A stretch of 64,000 nucleotides of DNA from Bradyrhizobium sp. BR 10289 (GTDB lineage Bacteria; Pseudomonadota; Alphaproteobacteria; Rhizobiales; Xanthobacteraceae), in contig NZ_JACOFR010000003.1 of assembly GCF_019455385.1 (NCBI RefSeq), forward strand, positions 310,001-374,000, read 5' to 3'. Below are positions 8,858-17,462 of the stretch, one piece after another. The notes beneath the pieces are model-generated. The model saw nothing but the letters and a program-made list of their open reading frames with translations, did not search any database and was not told the origin of the DNA. Positions within the stretch are counted from its first letter, which is position 1. Each line of letters starts with the position of its first letter. The translations under genes were made by a program, and so were the position numbers.

Positions 8858-9916
8858 TCATGTCAGTCGGGGATAGGTTGCATGCGGATTGTCGATCATG
8901 ATCTTGCGCACGAGATCGGGCGACAGGCCCTCGGGCAGCGCATCCTGGCCTTCGAACTGCCAGTGCGGATAGTCCGTCGAGAATAGGACCAATTCGTCGG
9001 ACTGCATATGATCAAACAGGCGAATTAATGTCTCGGAATCGGGCGGTGCATCAAATGGCTGTAACGAGAAACGGATGTTGCTTCGCACAATCTCGAGCGG
9101 CGCGCGATCGACCCAAGGCGTCTCCATCCGCACCCCGCGCCAGAATTTGTGCAGCCGCCAGAGATAGGGCGAGATCCAGGAGACCCCGGATTCCAGCATC
9201 ACCATCTTCAGCCCAGGATATTTGGCGAACACGCCCTCGACGATCAGGCTGGTGAGCTGGGTCTGGAACGCCTGGGCCTGCCCGACATAATCCTCGATGT
9301 GGTAGGAACCCCAGCCCACCGCGGTCGGCGGATTGTGATAGGCGGAACCGGCGTGGACGCCGATCAGAAGGTTCAGCCGTTCCGCCGCCTCATAGATCGG
9401 CCACAGCGCGCGCTTGCCGAGCGGCGTATCGCCCATCACCAGCATCAGGACCTGCACGAAACGCTCGTCTTGCGCACAGCGCTCGATCTCGGCGACGGCC
9501 TTCTCGACGCTTTGCGAAGGGATCACGATCGAGCCACGCAGGCGTGAATCGCGATCGAGCCATTCCTTCGCCAGCCAGTCGTTCAGCGCGCGGCAGAACG
9601 CGGCCTGCATGTCCTCGGAGAACACCATTTGCACGCCGTAGAGCGGATTGCAGATGGCGAAGTTGAGCTGGAAGGGGTCGAGCACATGGCGCTGCATGTC
9701 CTCCAGGCTTTCGCCCGGCTTGCCTCTCTCGGGGCGCCAGTCGGGCCGCGCCGTGATCGGCGAATTCTGCGGATAGGATTGCGAGACCAGATCGACCATG
9801 CCGCGCGTCGTCACCTGATCGCGCCAATAGTCGTTCAGGTGGGGCAGCAGGCTGGTCAGATGCGGCACGGACGGATGCACGTCGCAATCGATGCCGCCGG
9901 CGATCAGGGACGCCAT
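8858..9916 (-). CDS. Amidohydrolase-family protein (ACMSD-like TIM barrel), paralogue 2
   Basis: 352 residues, first gene of the operon. Same fold and motif order as the following gene: GIDCDVHPSVPHL, LIGVHAGSAYHN, MVMLESGVSW and FSTDYPHWQFEG. Both keep the D-x-H near the N-terminus and the C-terminal Asp of the metal site. The two proteins are recognisably related but clearly diverged, so they probably act on different substrates or form a hetero-oligomer. A GTG three bases upstream is also in frame, but spacing from AAGGAG favours the ATG. Operon context (Rieske partner, nearby carboxylate transporter) suggests aromatic acid breakdown; this is inference. Confidence 0.86.
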   Translation of the reverse strand: MASLIAGGIDCDVHPSVPHLTSLLPHLNDYWRDQVTTRGMVDLVSQSYPQNSPITARPDWRPERGKPGESLEDMQRHVLDPFQLNFAICNPLYGVQMVFSEDMQAAFCRALNDWLAKEWLDRDSRLRGSIVIPSQSVEKAVAEIERCAQDERFVQVLMLVMGDTPLGKRALWPIYEAAERLNLLIGVHAGSAYHNPPTAVGWGSYHIEDYVGQAQAFQTQLTSLIVEGVFAKYPGLKMVMLESGVSWISPYLWRLHKFWRGVRMETPWVDRAPLEIVRSNIRFSLQPFDAPPDSETLIRLFDHMQSDELVLFSTDYPHWQFEGQDALPEGLSPDLVRKIMIDNPHATYPRLT

Positions 9917-9921
9917 CACGT

Positions 9922-9927
9922 CTCCTT
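9922..9927 (-). promoter_or_regulatory. Ribosome binding site that decides the start of amidohydrolase 2
   Basis: AAGGAG on the minus strand, five bases before the ATG but only two before the preceding in-frame GTG. The spacing selects the ATG. Confidence 0.7.
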
Positions 9928-10054
9928 CACGTTTCCTCTGGATCTTCTTGTGCCGCCATTCAAGCAGGCCTGCCCGTCGCCCGCAACTCGGCCAACGCTT
10001 CCGTCATATGCTAGGAAGGCGCAGCTCGGTTGCGAGGGAACAAGGGGTGTTGGG

Positions 10055-10537
10055 ATGAAAGAGCTCGTCGGCATTGCCGAACAGGTCGCGGCCAGACTGA
10101 TCGCGCGCAAACAAACCATCGCGGTGGCGGAATCCTCGACCGGCGGCCTGATCGCGGCCAGCCTGCTCGCGGTGCCCGGGGCGTCGGCCTATTTCCTCGG
10201 CGGCGCCGTCGTCTACACCCGCGATGCCAGGCGCGTGCTGATGGATATTTCGGACGAAGGAATGAAAGGCTTTCGCTCCTCGTCAGAGCCCTATGCAAAG
10301 CTGCTGGCCGAACAGATGCGCAGCCGCTTCAGCTCCGATTGGGGCCTGTCCGAGACGGGAGCGGCGGGGCCCACCGGCAATCGCTATGGCGATGCCGCGG
10401 GTCACAGTTGCATGGCGGTCGCGGGTCCCGCGGCCGAGGTGATGACGCTGGAGACGGGGAGCAGTGACAGATTTTCGAACATGCAGGTGTTCGCGGCGGC
10501 GGCGCTGAAGCTGTTGCTGGGCAAGCTGGAGGGGTGA
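10055..10537 (+). CDS. CinA C-terminal-type amidase (PncC-like)
   Basis: 160 residues, the stand-alone C-terminal domain of CinA. Related proteins deamidate nicotinamide mononucleotide in NAD recycling. Seen: AESSTGGLIAASLL at about 24-37 (the conserved Ser/Thr-Gly-Gly loop), GGAVVYTRDARRVLM, and a phosphate-loop-like GAAGPTGN. The typical block V-T-G-I-A-G-P-G-G is here SETGAAGPTGN, a modest departure. AAGGGG seven bases upstream supports the ATG; longer readings run through the promoter region of the divergent amidohydrolase operon. Confidence 0.82.
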   Translation: MKELVGIAEQVAARLIARKQTIAVAESSTGGLIAASLLAVPGASAYFLGGAVVYTRDARRVLMDISDEGMKGFRSSSEPYAKLLAEQMRSRFSSDWGLSETGAAGPTGNRYGDAAGHSCMAVAGPAAEVMTLETGSSDRFSNMQVFAAAALKLLLGKLEG

Positions 10538-10582
10538 TTGCGGCCGTGTGAGTGAGTCGACGCAATCTATCCACCAACACAG

Positions 10583-10687
10583 CTGTCATCGCCCGGCTCG
10601 ACCGGGCGATCCAGTACTCCGAGGCGGCTGTAATTGAACCGTTAGGCCGCGGCGTACTGGATTCCCCGCTTTCGCGGGGAATGACAG
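10583..10687. repeat. Interspersed palindromic repeat, family B (copy 1)
   Basis: Begins CTGTCATCGCCCGG and ends CGGGGAATGACAG, with CCAGTA and TACTGGAT arms and a central GCCGCGGCGTACTGGAT. Family B copies occur at about 10.6, 12.6, 18.0, 31.1 and 33.7 kb, always between genes. Confidence 0.8.
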
Positions 10688-10704
10688 CGGAGAGGGTGGT
10701 GGCC

Positions 10705-11013
10705 TTACCTTCCCAGATGCCGCATGAATATCCGCACGACGTATCCCTGCACCCGCGGCGCCTCGTCGTAGAGGTCCGACGCGATGCGCTCGATGGTCTC
10801 GCGCAGGGACAGGAATTGCGCCTGCCGCGCGCTGCTCTCGGTGCCCTGCATGCCCGCCAGCTCATCCATGGCCGCGTCGGAGATCTGGCATTGCACGACC
10901 TCGTCTTCACGCATCATCGTGAAGCGGAAGGCCAGCCGTTCGCGGTCATGGCCGATGATCCTGTCGCGCAAGAGCGGCATTGAAGAAGGTCCGGTCGGCT
11001 CCGCGCCGATCAT
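10705..11013 (-). CDS. DUF1488-like small protein
   Basis: Up to 102 residues; a shorter start at codon 12 (MPLLRDRIIGHDRERL) is the more typical N-terminus, but neither start has a strong ribosome binding site. The core RERLAFRFTMMREDEVVQCQISDAAMDELAG resembles DUF1488 proteins (a short beta-rich fold with the pattern V-x-C-x-I/V-S-x-x-A-L). No catalytic residues can be named. It lies between AMP nucleosidase and a family B repeat and is probably monocistronic. Confidence 0.6.
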   Translation of the reverse strand: MIGAEPTGPSSMPLLRDRIIGHDRERLAFRFTMMREDEVVQCQISDAAMDELAGMQGTESSARQAQFLSLRETIERIASDLYDEAPRVQGYVVRIFMRHLGR

Positions 11014-11056
11014 GTCGGGATTCCCCGGCCTGTCAGCCGCGGAGGGGTGCCTCGTC

Positions 11057-12526
11057 CTACTGGAACGCGACTTCGGCGAAACTGCGGAGCTTTCGCGAGT
11101 GCAGACGCTCGGATTCCTGCTGCTTGAGCCGCTCCAGCGCCTTCAGGCCGATCTCGAGATGCTGGCCGACCCGGCGGCGGTAGAATTCGCTGGCCATGCC
11201 GGCGAGCTTGATCTCGCCATGCAGCGGCTTATCGGAGACGCAGAGCAGCGTGCCGTAGGGGACACGGAAGCGGTAGCCGTTGGCGGCGATCGCGGCCGAT
11301 TCCATGTCGAGCGCGACCGCACGCGATTGCGACATGCGGCGGATCACCTCCGGGCCCGAGATCTCCCAGTTGCGGTTGTCGACGCTGGCGACGGTGCCGG
11401 TGCGCATCAGCCGCTTGAGCTCGAAGCCTTCGAGGCCGGTGACGTCCTCGACCGCCTGCTCGAGCGCGACCTGCATCTCGGCCAGCGCCGGGATCGGCAC
11501 CCACAGCGGCAGCTCGCGGTCGAGCACATGGTCCTCGCGCACATAACCATGCGCCAGCACGTAGTCGCCGAGGCGCTGCGTGTTGCGCAGGCCCGCGCAA
11601 TGGCCGAGCATCAGCCAGGCATGCGGGCGCAGCACGGCGACGTGGTCGGTGACGTTGCGCGCGTTGGACGGGCCGGTGCCGATATTGATCAGGGTGATGC
11701 CGCGATAGCCCGGCATCTTCAGATGAAAGGCCGGCATCTGGGGCATGCGCGTCGGCGCATCTCCGGTCGTCGTGCCGCCGCTGCGCGTGATGACATTGCC
11801 GGGCGCGACGAAGGCTTCGAGACCGGCCTCGCCCGCCTGAAGCCGCTGCTGGCAGGCTTGCGCGAAGGCGTCGACATAGAACTGGTAGTTGGTGAAGATC
11901 ACAAAATTCTGGAAATGCTCGGGATCGGTGCCGGTGTAGTGATAGAGCCGGCGCAGCGAGTAATCGATGCGGGCGGCGCGGAACAGCGCGAGCGGCTCGG
12001 GCGCGCCCGCCTGAAGCTCGAACGTGCCGTCAGCGATGGAATCATCCATCGTGGCGAGATCAGGCACGTCGAACGCATCGCGCAGCGACCGCGTCACCGT
12101 GGAGTTCTCGCTCGTGGTGATGGCGCCTTCGATGTTGATGTCGCGGCGATAGGCAAAGTGGATCGGGATCGGCTCGGACGACTCGCCGATCTCGACGGGA
12201 ACGCCGTGGTTCTGGATCAGCAGGCCGATCTGCTCGGTGAGGTAGGCGCGAAACAGGTCCGGCCGCGTCACGCTGGTCTCGTGCACGCCGGGGCCTGCGA
12301 CGAAGCCGTAAGCGAGACGCGAATCCAGCCGCGCATGCGTCGCGGTGGTGAGGCGGACGAACGGGTAATAGGCCCGCACCCGCGTCGTGACCGCCTCGCC
12401 GTTGACATAGGCCTCGAACCGGTCGCGCAGGAATTTTGTGTTGCGCTCATAAATCTCTTCGAGCCGCGCGACGGCAAGGCCCGCGTCAGTGAAGGACTTT
12501 GTGGCGATGGTGGGAGGAGATTGCAT
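11057..12526 (-). CDS. amn: AMP nucleosidase
   Basis: 489 residues, the expected length. It hydrolyses AMP to adenine and ribose 5-phosphate and so helps control the adenylate pool in the cytoplasm. The N-terminal half carries the Amn-specific regulatory domain (YYPFVRLTTATHARLDSRLAYGF); the C-terminal half is a nucleoside phosphorylase fold with LINIGTGPSNARNVTDHVAVLRP, LMLGHCAGLR and the purine-site block SRAVALDMESAAIAANGYR, where D-M-E-S-A is the family signature. It has a long upstream gap containing a family B repeat. Confidence 0.93.
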   Translation of the reverse strand: MQSPPTIATKSFTDAGLAVARLEEIYERNTKFLRDRFEAYVNGEAVTTRVRAYYPFVRLTTATHARLDSRLAYGFVAGPGVHETSVTRPDLFRAYLTEQIGLLIQNHGVPVEIGESSEPIPIHFAYRRDINIEGAITTSENSTVTRSLRDAFDVPDLATMDDSIADGTFELQAGAPEPLALFRAARIDYSLRRLYHYTGTDPEHFQNFVIFTNYQFYVDAFAQACQQRLQAGEAGLEAFVAPGNVITRSGGTTTGDAPTRMPQMPAFHLKMPGYRGITLINIGTGPSNARNVTDHVAVLRPHAWLMLGHCAGLRNTQRLGDYVLAHGYVREDHVLDRELPLWVPIPALAEMQVALEQAVEDVTGLEGFELKRLMRTGTVASVDNRNWEISGPEVIRRMSQSRAVALDMESAAIAANGYRFRVPYGTLLCVSDKPLHGEIKLAGMASEFYRRRVGQHLEIGLKALERLKQQESERLHSRKLRSFAEVAFQ

Positions 12527-12622
12527 GGTTCGACCGCCGGATGAGCTGGAGCTTTAAGTCGAACTATAGCAAGAACAGGGAGACGCGTCAGCGAAGTGCA
12601 GATTCGTACGCCCCACGTACCG

Positions 12623-12729
12623 CTGTCATGCCCCGGCTTGACCGGGGCATCCGGTACGCCGCGGCCTCTCGGTTCAATCACTGACGTCTCTGGGATACTG
12701 GATCGCCCGGTCAAGCCGGGCGATGACAG
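12623..12729. repeat. Interspersed palindromic repeat, family B (copy 2)
   Basis: CTGTCATGCCCCGGCTTGACC ... GGTCAAGCCGGGCGATGACAG, the same mosaic as the copy at 10.6 kb, including GTACGCCGCGGCCTC and ATACTGGATCG. It lies between the HlyD-type gene and amn. Confidence 0.8.
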
Positions 12730-12794
12730 CGAGTATGCCGCCCGAGATCCCGGATGCGCGCTAAGTGCGCTCCGGAATGCCGCGCTTTCGCGCG

Positions 12795-14129
12795 TCACTT
12801 CTCTCTGAACGCGCGCATCAGCTGGTCGTGCAGCGGCTTCATCAGGTAGGACAGCATGGTGCGGTCGCCGGTCTGGACGAAGGCTTCGACGGGCATGCCG
12901 GGGATCAGCTTGGATGCGCCGAGGCGGGCGACTTCCTCTGCCGGCAGCGAGACGCGGATCGTGTAGTAGCTCTGCCCGGTGCGCTGGTCGGTGGTGACGT
13001 CCGGCGAGACGCGGCTGACGACGCCGTTGAGCTCGGGCGTGGTGCGCTGGTTGAAGGCGGACAGGCGCAGCAGCGTCTTCTGGCCGATCTGGAGCTTGTC
13101 GATGTCGACCGGATTGACCTTGGCCTCGACCTGGAGGTCGTCGGCCTGCGGCACGATCAGCATCAAGGCATCACCGGCGGTGACGACGCCGCCGACGGTA
13201 TGCACGGTCGATTGCAGCACCATGCCGTCTTGCGGCGCGCGGATGTCGACGCGGCGGAGCTGGTCCTCGGCGGCGACCTTGCGCTCGATCAGCTCGCCCA
13301 TCTTGTCGGTGGTCTCGCGCAGATCCTTGGAGACCTCGCTCACCATGTCCTTGTCGACCTGGATGATCTGAAGCTCGGTCTCGGTGATCTTGCCCTTGGC
13401 CTGTGCGCGCGAGGCGATGTATTGCGCGCGCTCGCCGTTGAGGCGGGCCGAGTCGCGCTCGAGCTGGGTCAGGCGCGAGATCTGCACAAGGCGCTTGTCG
13501 TAGAGGTCGCGGACGCCGGTGAGCTCGTTCTGGACCAGCGCGATCTCCTTGTCCTTGGCCTTCTCCTGCGCGGACAGGCCCTCGATCTCCTCGTTGAGCT
13601 GGAGGACACGCTCGCGCAGCTGCGCCTTCTGGCCGGCGCGGCCGTTGACGCGGACCTCGAACAGCTTGGTCTCGGCATCGATCAGCGCCTTGACGTCGGG
13701 ATCGCTGGCGCGATCCAGCAGGGCTTGCGGGAACTCGATCTTGTCGAGACCGCGCTGCTCGGCCTGGAGCCGCGCCGTGCGCGCCTGCGCGGCGTCGAGA
13801 TTCTTGACGACGATGGCGAGGTTCGCCTTGGTGACGGTGTCGTCGAGCCGCACCACGATGTCGCCGGCCTTGACCACGTCGCCGTCGCGGGCGCGCAGCT
13901 CGCCGACCACGCCGCCGGTCGGATGCTGCACCTTCTTGACGTTGGATTCGACCACGATCTGGCCCGGCGCGATCAGCGCGCCCGAGATCAGCACGGTCGA
14001 GGCCCAGCCGCCGAGACCGAGGGCCAGGACCAGCACGATCGCGATGCCGAGGATCAGATGGAACCTGATGGAGTCCCGCACGGTCTTCTTTGCAGCGGGC
14101 TTGCCGCCGCCGATCGCCATCGTGCTCAT
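12795..14129 (-). CDS. Type I secretion periplasmic adaptor (HlyD/PrtE family)
   Basis: 444-residue membrane-fusion protein. Topology is visible: short cytoplasmic N-terminus, one membrane segment at about 24-50 (FHLILGIAIVLVLALGLGGW), the first half of a lipoyl-like hairpin (KKVQHPTGGVVGELRARDGDVVKAGD), a long coiled-coil region rich in Glu/Lys/Gln (about 100-280), the second lipoyl half (IRAPQDGMVLQSTVHTVGGVV), and a C-terminal beta barrel ending VQTGDRTMLSYLMKPLHDQLMRAFREK. It bridges the ABC transporter to an outer-membrane TolC channel. Its ATG overlaps the stop of the ATPase gene by four bases, so the two are translationally coupled. No TolC or substrate gene is adjacent. Confidence 0.92.
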   Translation of the reverse strand: MSTMAIGGGKPAAKKTVRDSIRFHLILGIAIVLVLALGLGGWASTVLISGALIAPGQIVVESNVKKVQHPTGGVVGELRARDGDVVKAGDIVVRLDDTVTKANLAIVVKNLDAAQARTARLQAEQRGLDKIEFPQALLDRASDPDVKALIDAETKLFEVRVNGRAGQKAQLRERVLQLNEEIEGLSAQEKAKDKEIALVQNELTGVRDLYDKRLVQISRLTQLERDSARLNGERAQYIASRAQAKGKITETELQIIQVDKDMVSEVSKDLRETTDKMGELIERKVAAEDQLRRVDIRAPQDGMVLQSTVHTVGGVVTAGDALMLIVPQADDLQVEAKVNPVDIDKLQIGQKTLLRLSAFNQRTTPELNGVVSRVSPDVTTDQRTGQSYYTIRVSLPAEEVARLGASKLIPGMPVEAFVQTGDRTMLSYLMKPLHDQLMRAFREK

Positions 14130-15874
14130 GCCTTTGCCACTCCGCCTTCGCTGACGACCTTGATCGGTGCCGGCGGGGTCGCACGCGGCTGGAGCACCTG
14201 GGAGAGGACCTGCTCCTTCGGACCGAAGGCCTGCATGCGGCCGTCGCGCAGCACCAGGATCTGGTCGACCGCCTCGACGCCGATCGGACGGTGCGCCACC
14301 ACGATGACGATGGCGCCGCGCTCGCGGGCGCTGCGGATGGCGCGGGTCAGCGCCTCGTCGCCTTCGGTGTCGAGATTGGAATTCGGCTCGTCGAGCACGA
14401 CCAGGAACGGATTGCCGTACAGCGCGCGCGCCAGCGCCACGCGCTGGGCCTGCCCTGCGGAGAGCGCCGTACCCTGCTCGCCGACCTGGGTGTTGTAGCC
14501 CTCGCGCATCTTGATGATCATCTCGTGCACGCCGGCTTCCTTCGCCGCAGCGATGATGGCGTCGGACGTCGCCTCGGGATCGAAACGGCTGATGTTCTGC
14601 GCGATGGTGCCGCCGAACAGCTCGACGTCCTGCGGCAGGTAGCCGATGTGGCGGCCGAGGCTATCGGATGACCATTGATCGAGCGCCGCGCCGTCGAGCC
14701 GCACCTTGCCGCGGACGGGGTGCCAGACGCCGACGAGGGCGCGGATCAGCGACGATTTGCCCGAGCCGCTCGGCCCGATCACGCCGAGGCCGTTGCCGGC
14801 CTGAAGCGCGAAGGTGACGTCCTGCACGATCAGGCGCTGGTCGCCCGGCGGCACCATGGCGACGCCCTCGACCGAGAGGCGGCTGGTCGGCGCCTGCAAC
14901 TGCGTCGGCGTGGCCTGGGCCGGCATCTGCTCCAGCAGGCGGGTGAGGCGCTGCCAGCTCTGGCGGGCCGCGACGAAGGATTTCCAATGCGCGATGGCCA
15001 GATCGACCGGCGCCAGCGCGCGGGCGGACAGGATGGAGCCGGCAATGATGATGCCGGCGGTCGCTTCCTGGTTGATGACGAGATAGGCGCCGACGGCGAG
15101 GACGGCCGATTGCAGCATCATGCGCAGCACTTTTGCCACCGCGCCGAGACCGCCCGAGACGTCGCTCGCGCGCTGATTGCCGGCGAGGTATTTTTCGTTG
15201 GCCTCGCTCCAGCGTGCGTTCATCCGGCCCGCCATGCCCATCGACACCATGACTTCGGCGTTGCGGCGGCTGGCGGCGGCGAGATCGTTGCGCTGGGCGG
15301 CAAGGCCCATCGCCTCCTTGGCCGGCTGGCGCGACATGAATTCGGTGACCAGCGTCAGGCCCACCAGGATGATGGCGCCAACCAGCGCGGTGACGCCGAT
15401 CATGACGTGGAAGGCGAAGCAGATGGCGAGGTAGAGCGGCAGCCAGGGCAGGTCGAAGAACGCGCTCGGACCCATGCCGCCGAGAAAGGAGCGGACATTG
15501 TCGAGGTCGCGCAGCGGCTGCAGGCCCTCGTTGCGGCTGCCGACCAGAAGCGGCAAGCGCACGACGGTGTCGAACACGCGCTTGTTGAGGGCCTCGTCCA
15601 GCGCGGTGCCCACGCGCCCTAAGATCCGGTTGCGGATCATGTCGAGCACGCCCTGGGCCATGTAGAGGAAGCTTGCCAGGATGATCAGGCCGACCAGGGT
15701 CGGAACGCTGCGGCTCGGCAGCACCCGGTCGTAGACCTCCAGCATGAAGATCGACCCGGTCAGATAGAGCAGGTTGATCATGCAGCTGATCAAGCCGACG
15801 CCGACGAAAGCCATGCGACAGGCGCGCAAGGCGTCACCGAGCTCCGAGCGGCGGACGCCGGGTATGGCTGCCAT
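14126..15874 (-). CDS. Type I secretion ABC transporter, permease plus ATPase (PrtD family)
   Basis: 582 residues with fused membrane and nucleotide-binding domains. About five to six membrane segments lie in the first 300 residues. The ATPase shows Walker A GPSGSGKSS at 367-375, Q-loop GYLPQDVELF, signature LSAGQAQRVALARAL from 471, Walker B FLVVLDEP at 490-497 and the H-loop in VVAHRP. It lacks the N-terminal peptidase-like domain of HlyB/bacteriocin exporters, as usual for PrtD types that export proteins with uncleaved C-terminal signals. It is first in a two-gene operon with the adaptor. One Leu codon (RILGR) is the rare TTA. Confidence 0.93.
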   Translation of the reverse strand: MAAIPGVRRSELGDALRACRMAFVGVGLISCMINLLYLTGSIFMLEVYDRVLPSRSVPTLVGLIILASFLYMAQGVLDMIRNRILGRVGTALDEALNKRVFDTVVRLPLLVGSRNEGLQPLRDLDNVRSFLGGMGPSAFFDLPWLPLYLAICFAFHVMIGVTALVGAIILVGLTLVTEFMSRQPAKEAMGLAAQRNDLAAASRRNAEVMVSMGMAGRMNARWSEANEKYLAGNQRASDVSGGLGAVAKVLRMMLQSAVLAVGAYLVINQEATAGIIIAGSILSARALAPVDLAIAHWKSFVAARQSWQRLTRLLEQMPAQATPTQLQAPTSRLSVEGVAMVPPGDQRLIVQDVTFALQAGNGLGVIGPSGSGKSSLIRALVGVWHPVRGKVRLDGAALDQWSSDSLGRHIGYLPQDVELFGGTIAQNISRFDPEATSDAIIAAAKEAGVHEMIIKMREGYNTQVGEQGTALSAGQAQRVALARALYGNPFLVVLDEPNSNLDTEGDEALTRAIRSARERGAIVIVVAHRPIGVEAVDQILVLRDGRMQAFGPKEQVLSQVLQPRATPPAPIKVVSEGGVAKA

Positions 15875-16077
15875 CAGTCTGATCTCTTTCAGGTAAGGGG
15901 CAAGGCCCCTGAATTCAAAGGCAAATCGAGGGGTACCCGCCCGGGATTAATATCGGGTTCTCCCCCGCGCGCAACGTGATCGAATTAATCCAGGCCCCGT
16001 CACATCTACCCGGGACGGCCTGATCCGCAAGTCCGGTATTTCACAGTCTTTGCGGCTTTTTATGGCAGACAACGATG

Positions 16078-16101
16078 CCTCCCCCCGGCTCCGGGGAGAG
16101 G
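16078..16101 (-). terminator. GC-rich hairpin downstream of the GlsB/YeaQ gene
   Basis: CCTCCCCCCGGCTCCGGGGAGAGG folds into a GC-rich stem about 25 bases past the stop of the small membrane protein gene. No T run follows on the minus strand, so it may instead be a short repeat relic. Confidence 0.35.
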
Positions 16102-16126
16102 CGAAGGTTCCGATCGATCGACCGCG

Positions 16127-16396
16127 CTAGAGCCGTCCGCCGCCGCGGACCAGGCGGACCACCAGAAGCAGGATGATGGCGCCGATCGCGGAATAGATGA
16201 TCTCCGAGACCAGCCCGACGCCGAGATGGATGCCGAGCTTTGGGAACAGGAAGCTGGCGACGAACGCGCCGGCGATGCCGATCACGATATCGCCGATGAT
16301 GCCGAACCCGCTGCCGCGCACCACCTTGCCGGCGAGCCAGCCGGCAACCAGGCCGACGAACAGGATGACGATGAGGCCTTGGCCAGAAATGTACAT
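16127..16396 (-). CDS. GlsB/YeaQ/YmgE-family stress-response membrane protein
   Basis: 89 residues, nearly all hydrophobic, with three membrane segments: GLIVILFVGLVAGWLAGKVV, the Gly-rich FGIIGDIVIGIAGAFVASFLF and the C-terminal IIYSAIGAIILLLVVRLV. The glycine pattern G-x-x-G-x-x-x-G in the middle helix and the G-W-L-A-G motif are family marks. Members are induced by general stress and acid in enterobacteria; their function is not known. The start at MYISGQGL has GAGGGA ten bases upstream; the longer in-frame reading adds 35 residues of basic leader and is rejected. No clear promoter was found. Confidence 0.87.
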   Translation of the reverse strand: MYISGQGLIVILFVGLVAGWLAGKVVRGSGFGIIGDIVIGIAGAFVASFLFPKLGIHLGVGLVSEIIYSAIGAIILLLVVRLVRGGGRL

Positions 16397-16703
16397 AAGT
16401 CGAAGTCCCTCTCCATGAACGGGGCCATGGAACCGGAACCGGGATGAATAGGGTCTGAATGGCCGGCTCGGACCTAAAAGGTCGAAAACAACCCCATGCA
16501 CAGTAGAAGCGGGCCCAGCCGTCGGCGCGCGGTGAGCTGTGACAAGCTGCTATTGTCGTGGAGGAATTTCGAAGACGCGCGAGATTGCAGCTGAAGGGCG
16601 CGCTGCGTTCGCTTTCGAGCTTCCTCTCATTCCCTCCCCTTGCGGGGAGGGAATGAGAGGTGGGTGCCCCCGCGGGGGCACGTCACGCAGGCAGGCGACG
16701 GCC
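16397..16703. other. Gene-free stretch between the GlsB-like gene and ompW-like gene
   Basis: Contains the promoter side of the GlsB-like gene (left part) and, at its right end, two strong hairpins annotated separately. No supported coding sequence was seen on either strand. Confidence 0.6.
16623..16681. repeat. Two adjacent perfect hairpins downstream of the OmpW-like gene
   Basis: The first is a perfect 17-bp stem (CCTCTCATTCCCTCCCC and its complement) closed by the four-base loop TTGC. The second is the perfect palindrome GTGCCCCC-GC-GGGGGCAC three bases later. The first shares the CCTC...GGGGAG...GAGG style of family A repeats. Position after the OmpW stop suggests a transcript 3' end for the minus strand, though no T run is present. 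Confidence 0.7.
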
Positions 16704-17462
16704 TCAGAACTTGTACGTCACGCCCCCGCCGACCAGCCACGGATCGATATGCGCGGTGCCGGTGACCGGCAGGCCGGAAACGGTCGCGGAATAATCCGGC
16801 CGCAGCCAGAGCTTCTTGACGTCGAAGTTGAGGCCCCAGTGCCGGTCGAGCATGTAGTCGAAGCCGAACTGCACGGCACCGCCCCAGGCGTTGCTCACAT
16901 GCAGGTTCGTGGTGGTGGCGACGATCGCAGGCGGACCGGCGATTGCGGCCGGCACATTGGCCGCGGAATTGTTGAAGAACACGGTGTAGTTCACGCCGGC
17001 GCCGACATACGGCTTGAACGCGCCGAACTGATCGAAATGATATTGCAGCGTCAGCGTCGGCGGCAGCAGCGTGGTCTTGCCGATCGGCAGATTGGCGAGC
17101 GAGCCGGTGCCGCTGATCGAATGCCGGGTGACGCCGAGGATCAGCTCGGCCGCGATGTTCTTCGTGAAGAAATAGCTGATGTCGAGCTCGGGCACGACCT
17201 GGTTGCTGATCGAAAGGCCCGAATTCGGCGACGACAGCGAGGGCACGCCCGCGACATTGACAGTGCTGCCGCCGGTATCCGGCAACACGCCAAGCGCGCG
17301 CAGGCGGATCATCCACGGATTGAACGCCTCCACCGGCGGCGGGGCCTTCTTGTAAACCGGCAGATCCGCGGCCTGCGCTGATGCAAAGGCCCCCGCGAGC
17401 ATCGTGCCGAAAACCGCTCCAAGCGCCGCGCGCCGCGCCAGATTTCTGATCGTTCCGTCCAT
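16704..17462 (-). CDS. OmpW-family outer-membrane beta-barrel protein
   Basis: 252 residues. The chosen ATG follows AAGGGG with a five-base gap and gives a clean signal peptide (MDGTIRNLARRAALGAVFGTM... cleaved near AQAADLP). Family features: WMIRLRALGVLPD at the first strand, ELDISYFFTKNIAAELI, LPPTLTLQYHFD, FKPYVGAGVNYT, and the terminal aromatic YKF for BAM recognition. OmpW-type barrels form small eight-stranded pores for hydrophobic compounds. The N-terminal ADLPVYKKAPPP is typical of rhizobial porin-like proteins. It is monocistronic and followed by two strong hairpins. Confidence 0.9.
   Translation of the reverse strand: MDGTIRNLARRAALGAVFGTMLAGAFASAQAADLPVYKKAPPPVEAFNPWMIRLRALGVLPDTGGSTVNVAGVPSLSSPNSGLSISNQVVPELDISYFFTKNIAAELILGVTRHSISGTGSLANLPIGKTTLLPPTLTLQYHFDQFGAFKPYVGAGVNYTVFFNNSAANVPAAIAGPPAIVATTTNLHVSNAWGGAVQFGFDYMLDRHWGLNFDVKKLWLRPDYSATVSGLPVTGTAHIDPWLVGGGVTYKF

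Noticed and set aside
10784..12544. Long open frame on the plus strand opposite amn and the DUF1488 gene
   Set aside because: It mirrors the codon structure of the minus-strand genes in a GC-rich genome and has no recognisable family, whereas amn has a full family match.
12765..14498. 577-codon plus-strand frame opposite the type I secretion genes
   Set aside because: Leu/Val/Asp-rich shadow of the adaptor and ATPase coding sequence; no family features and crosses two real gene boundaries.
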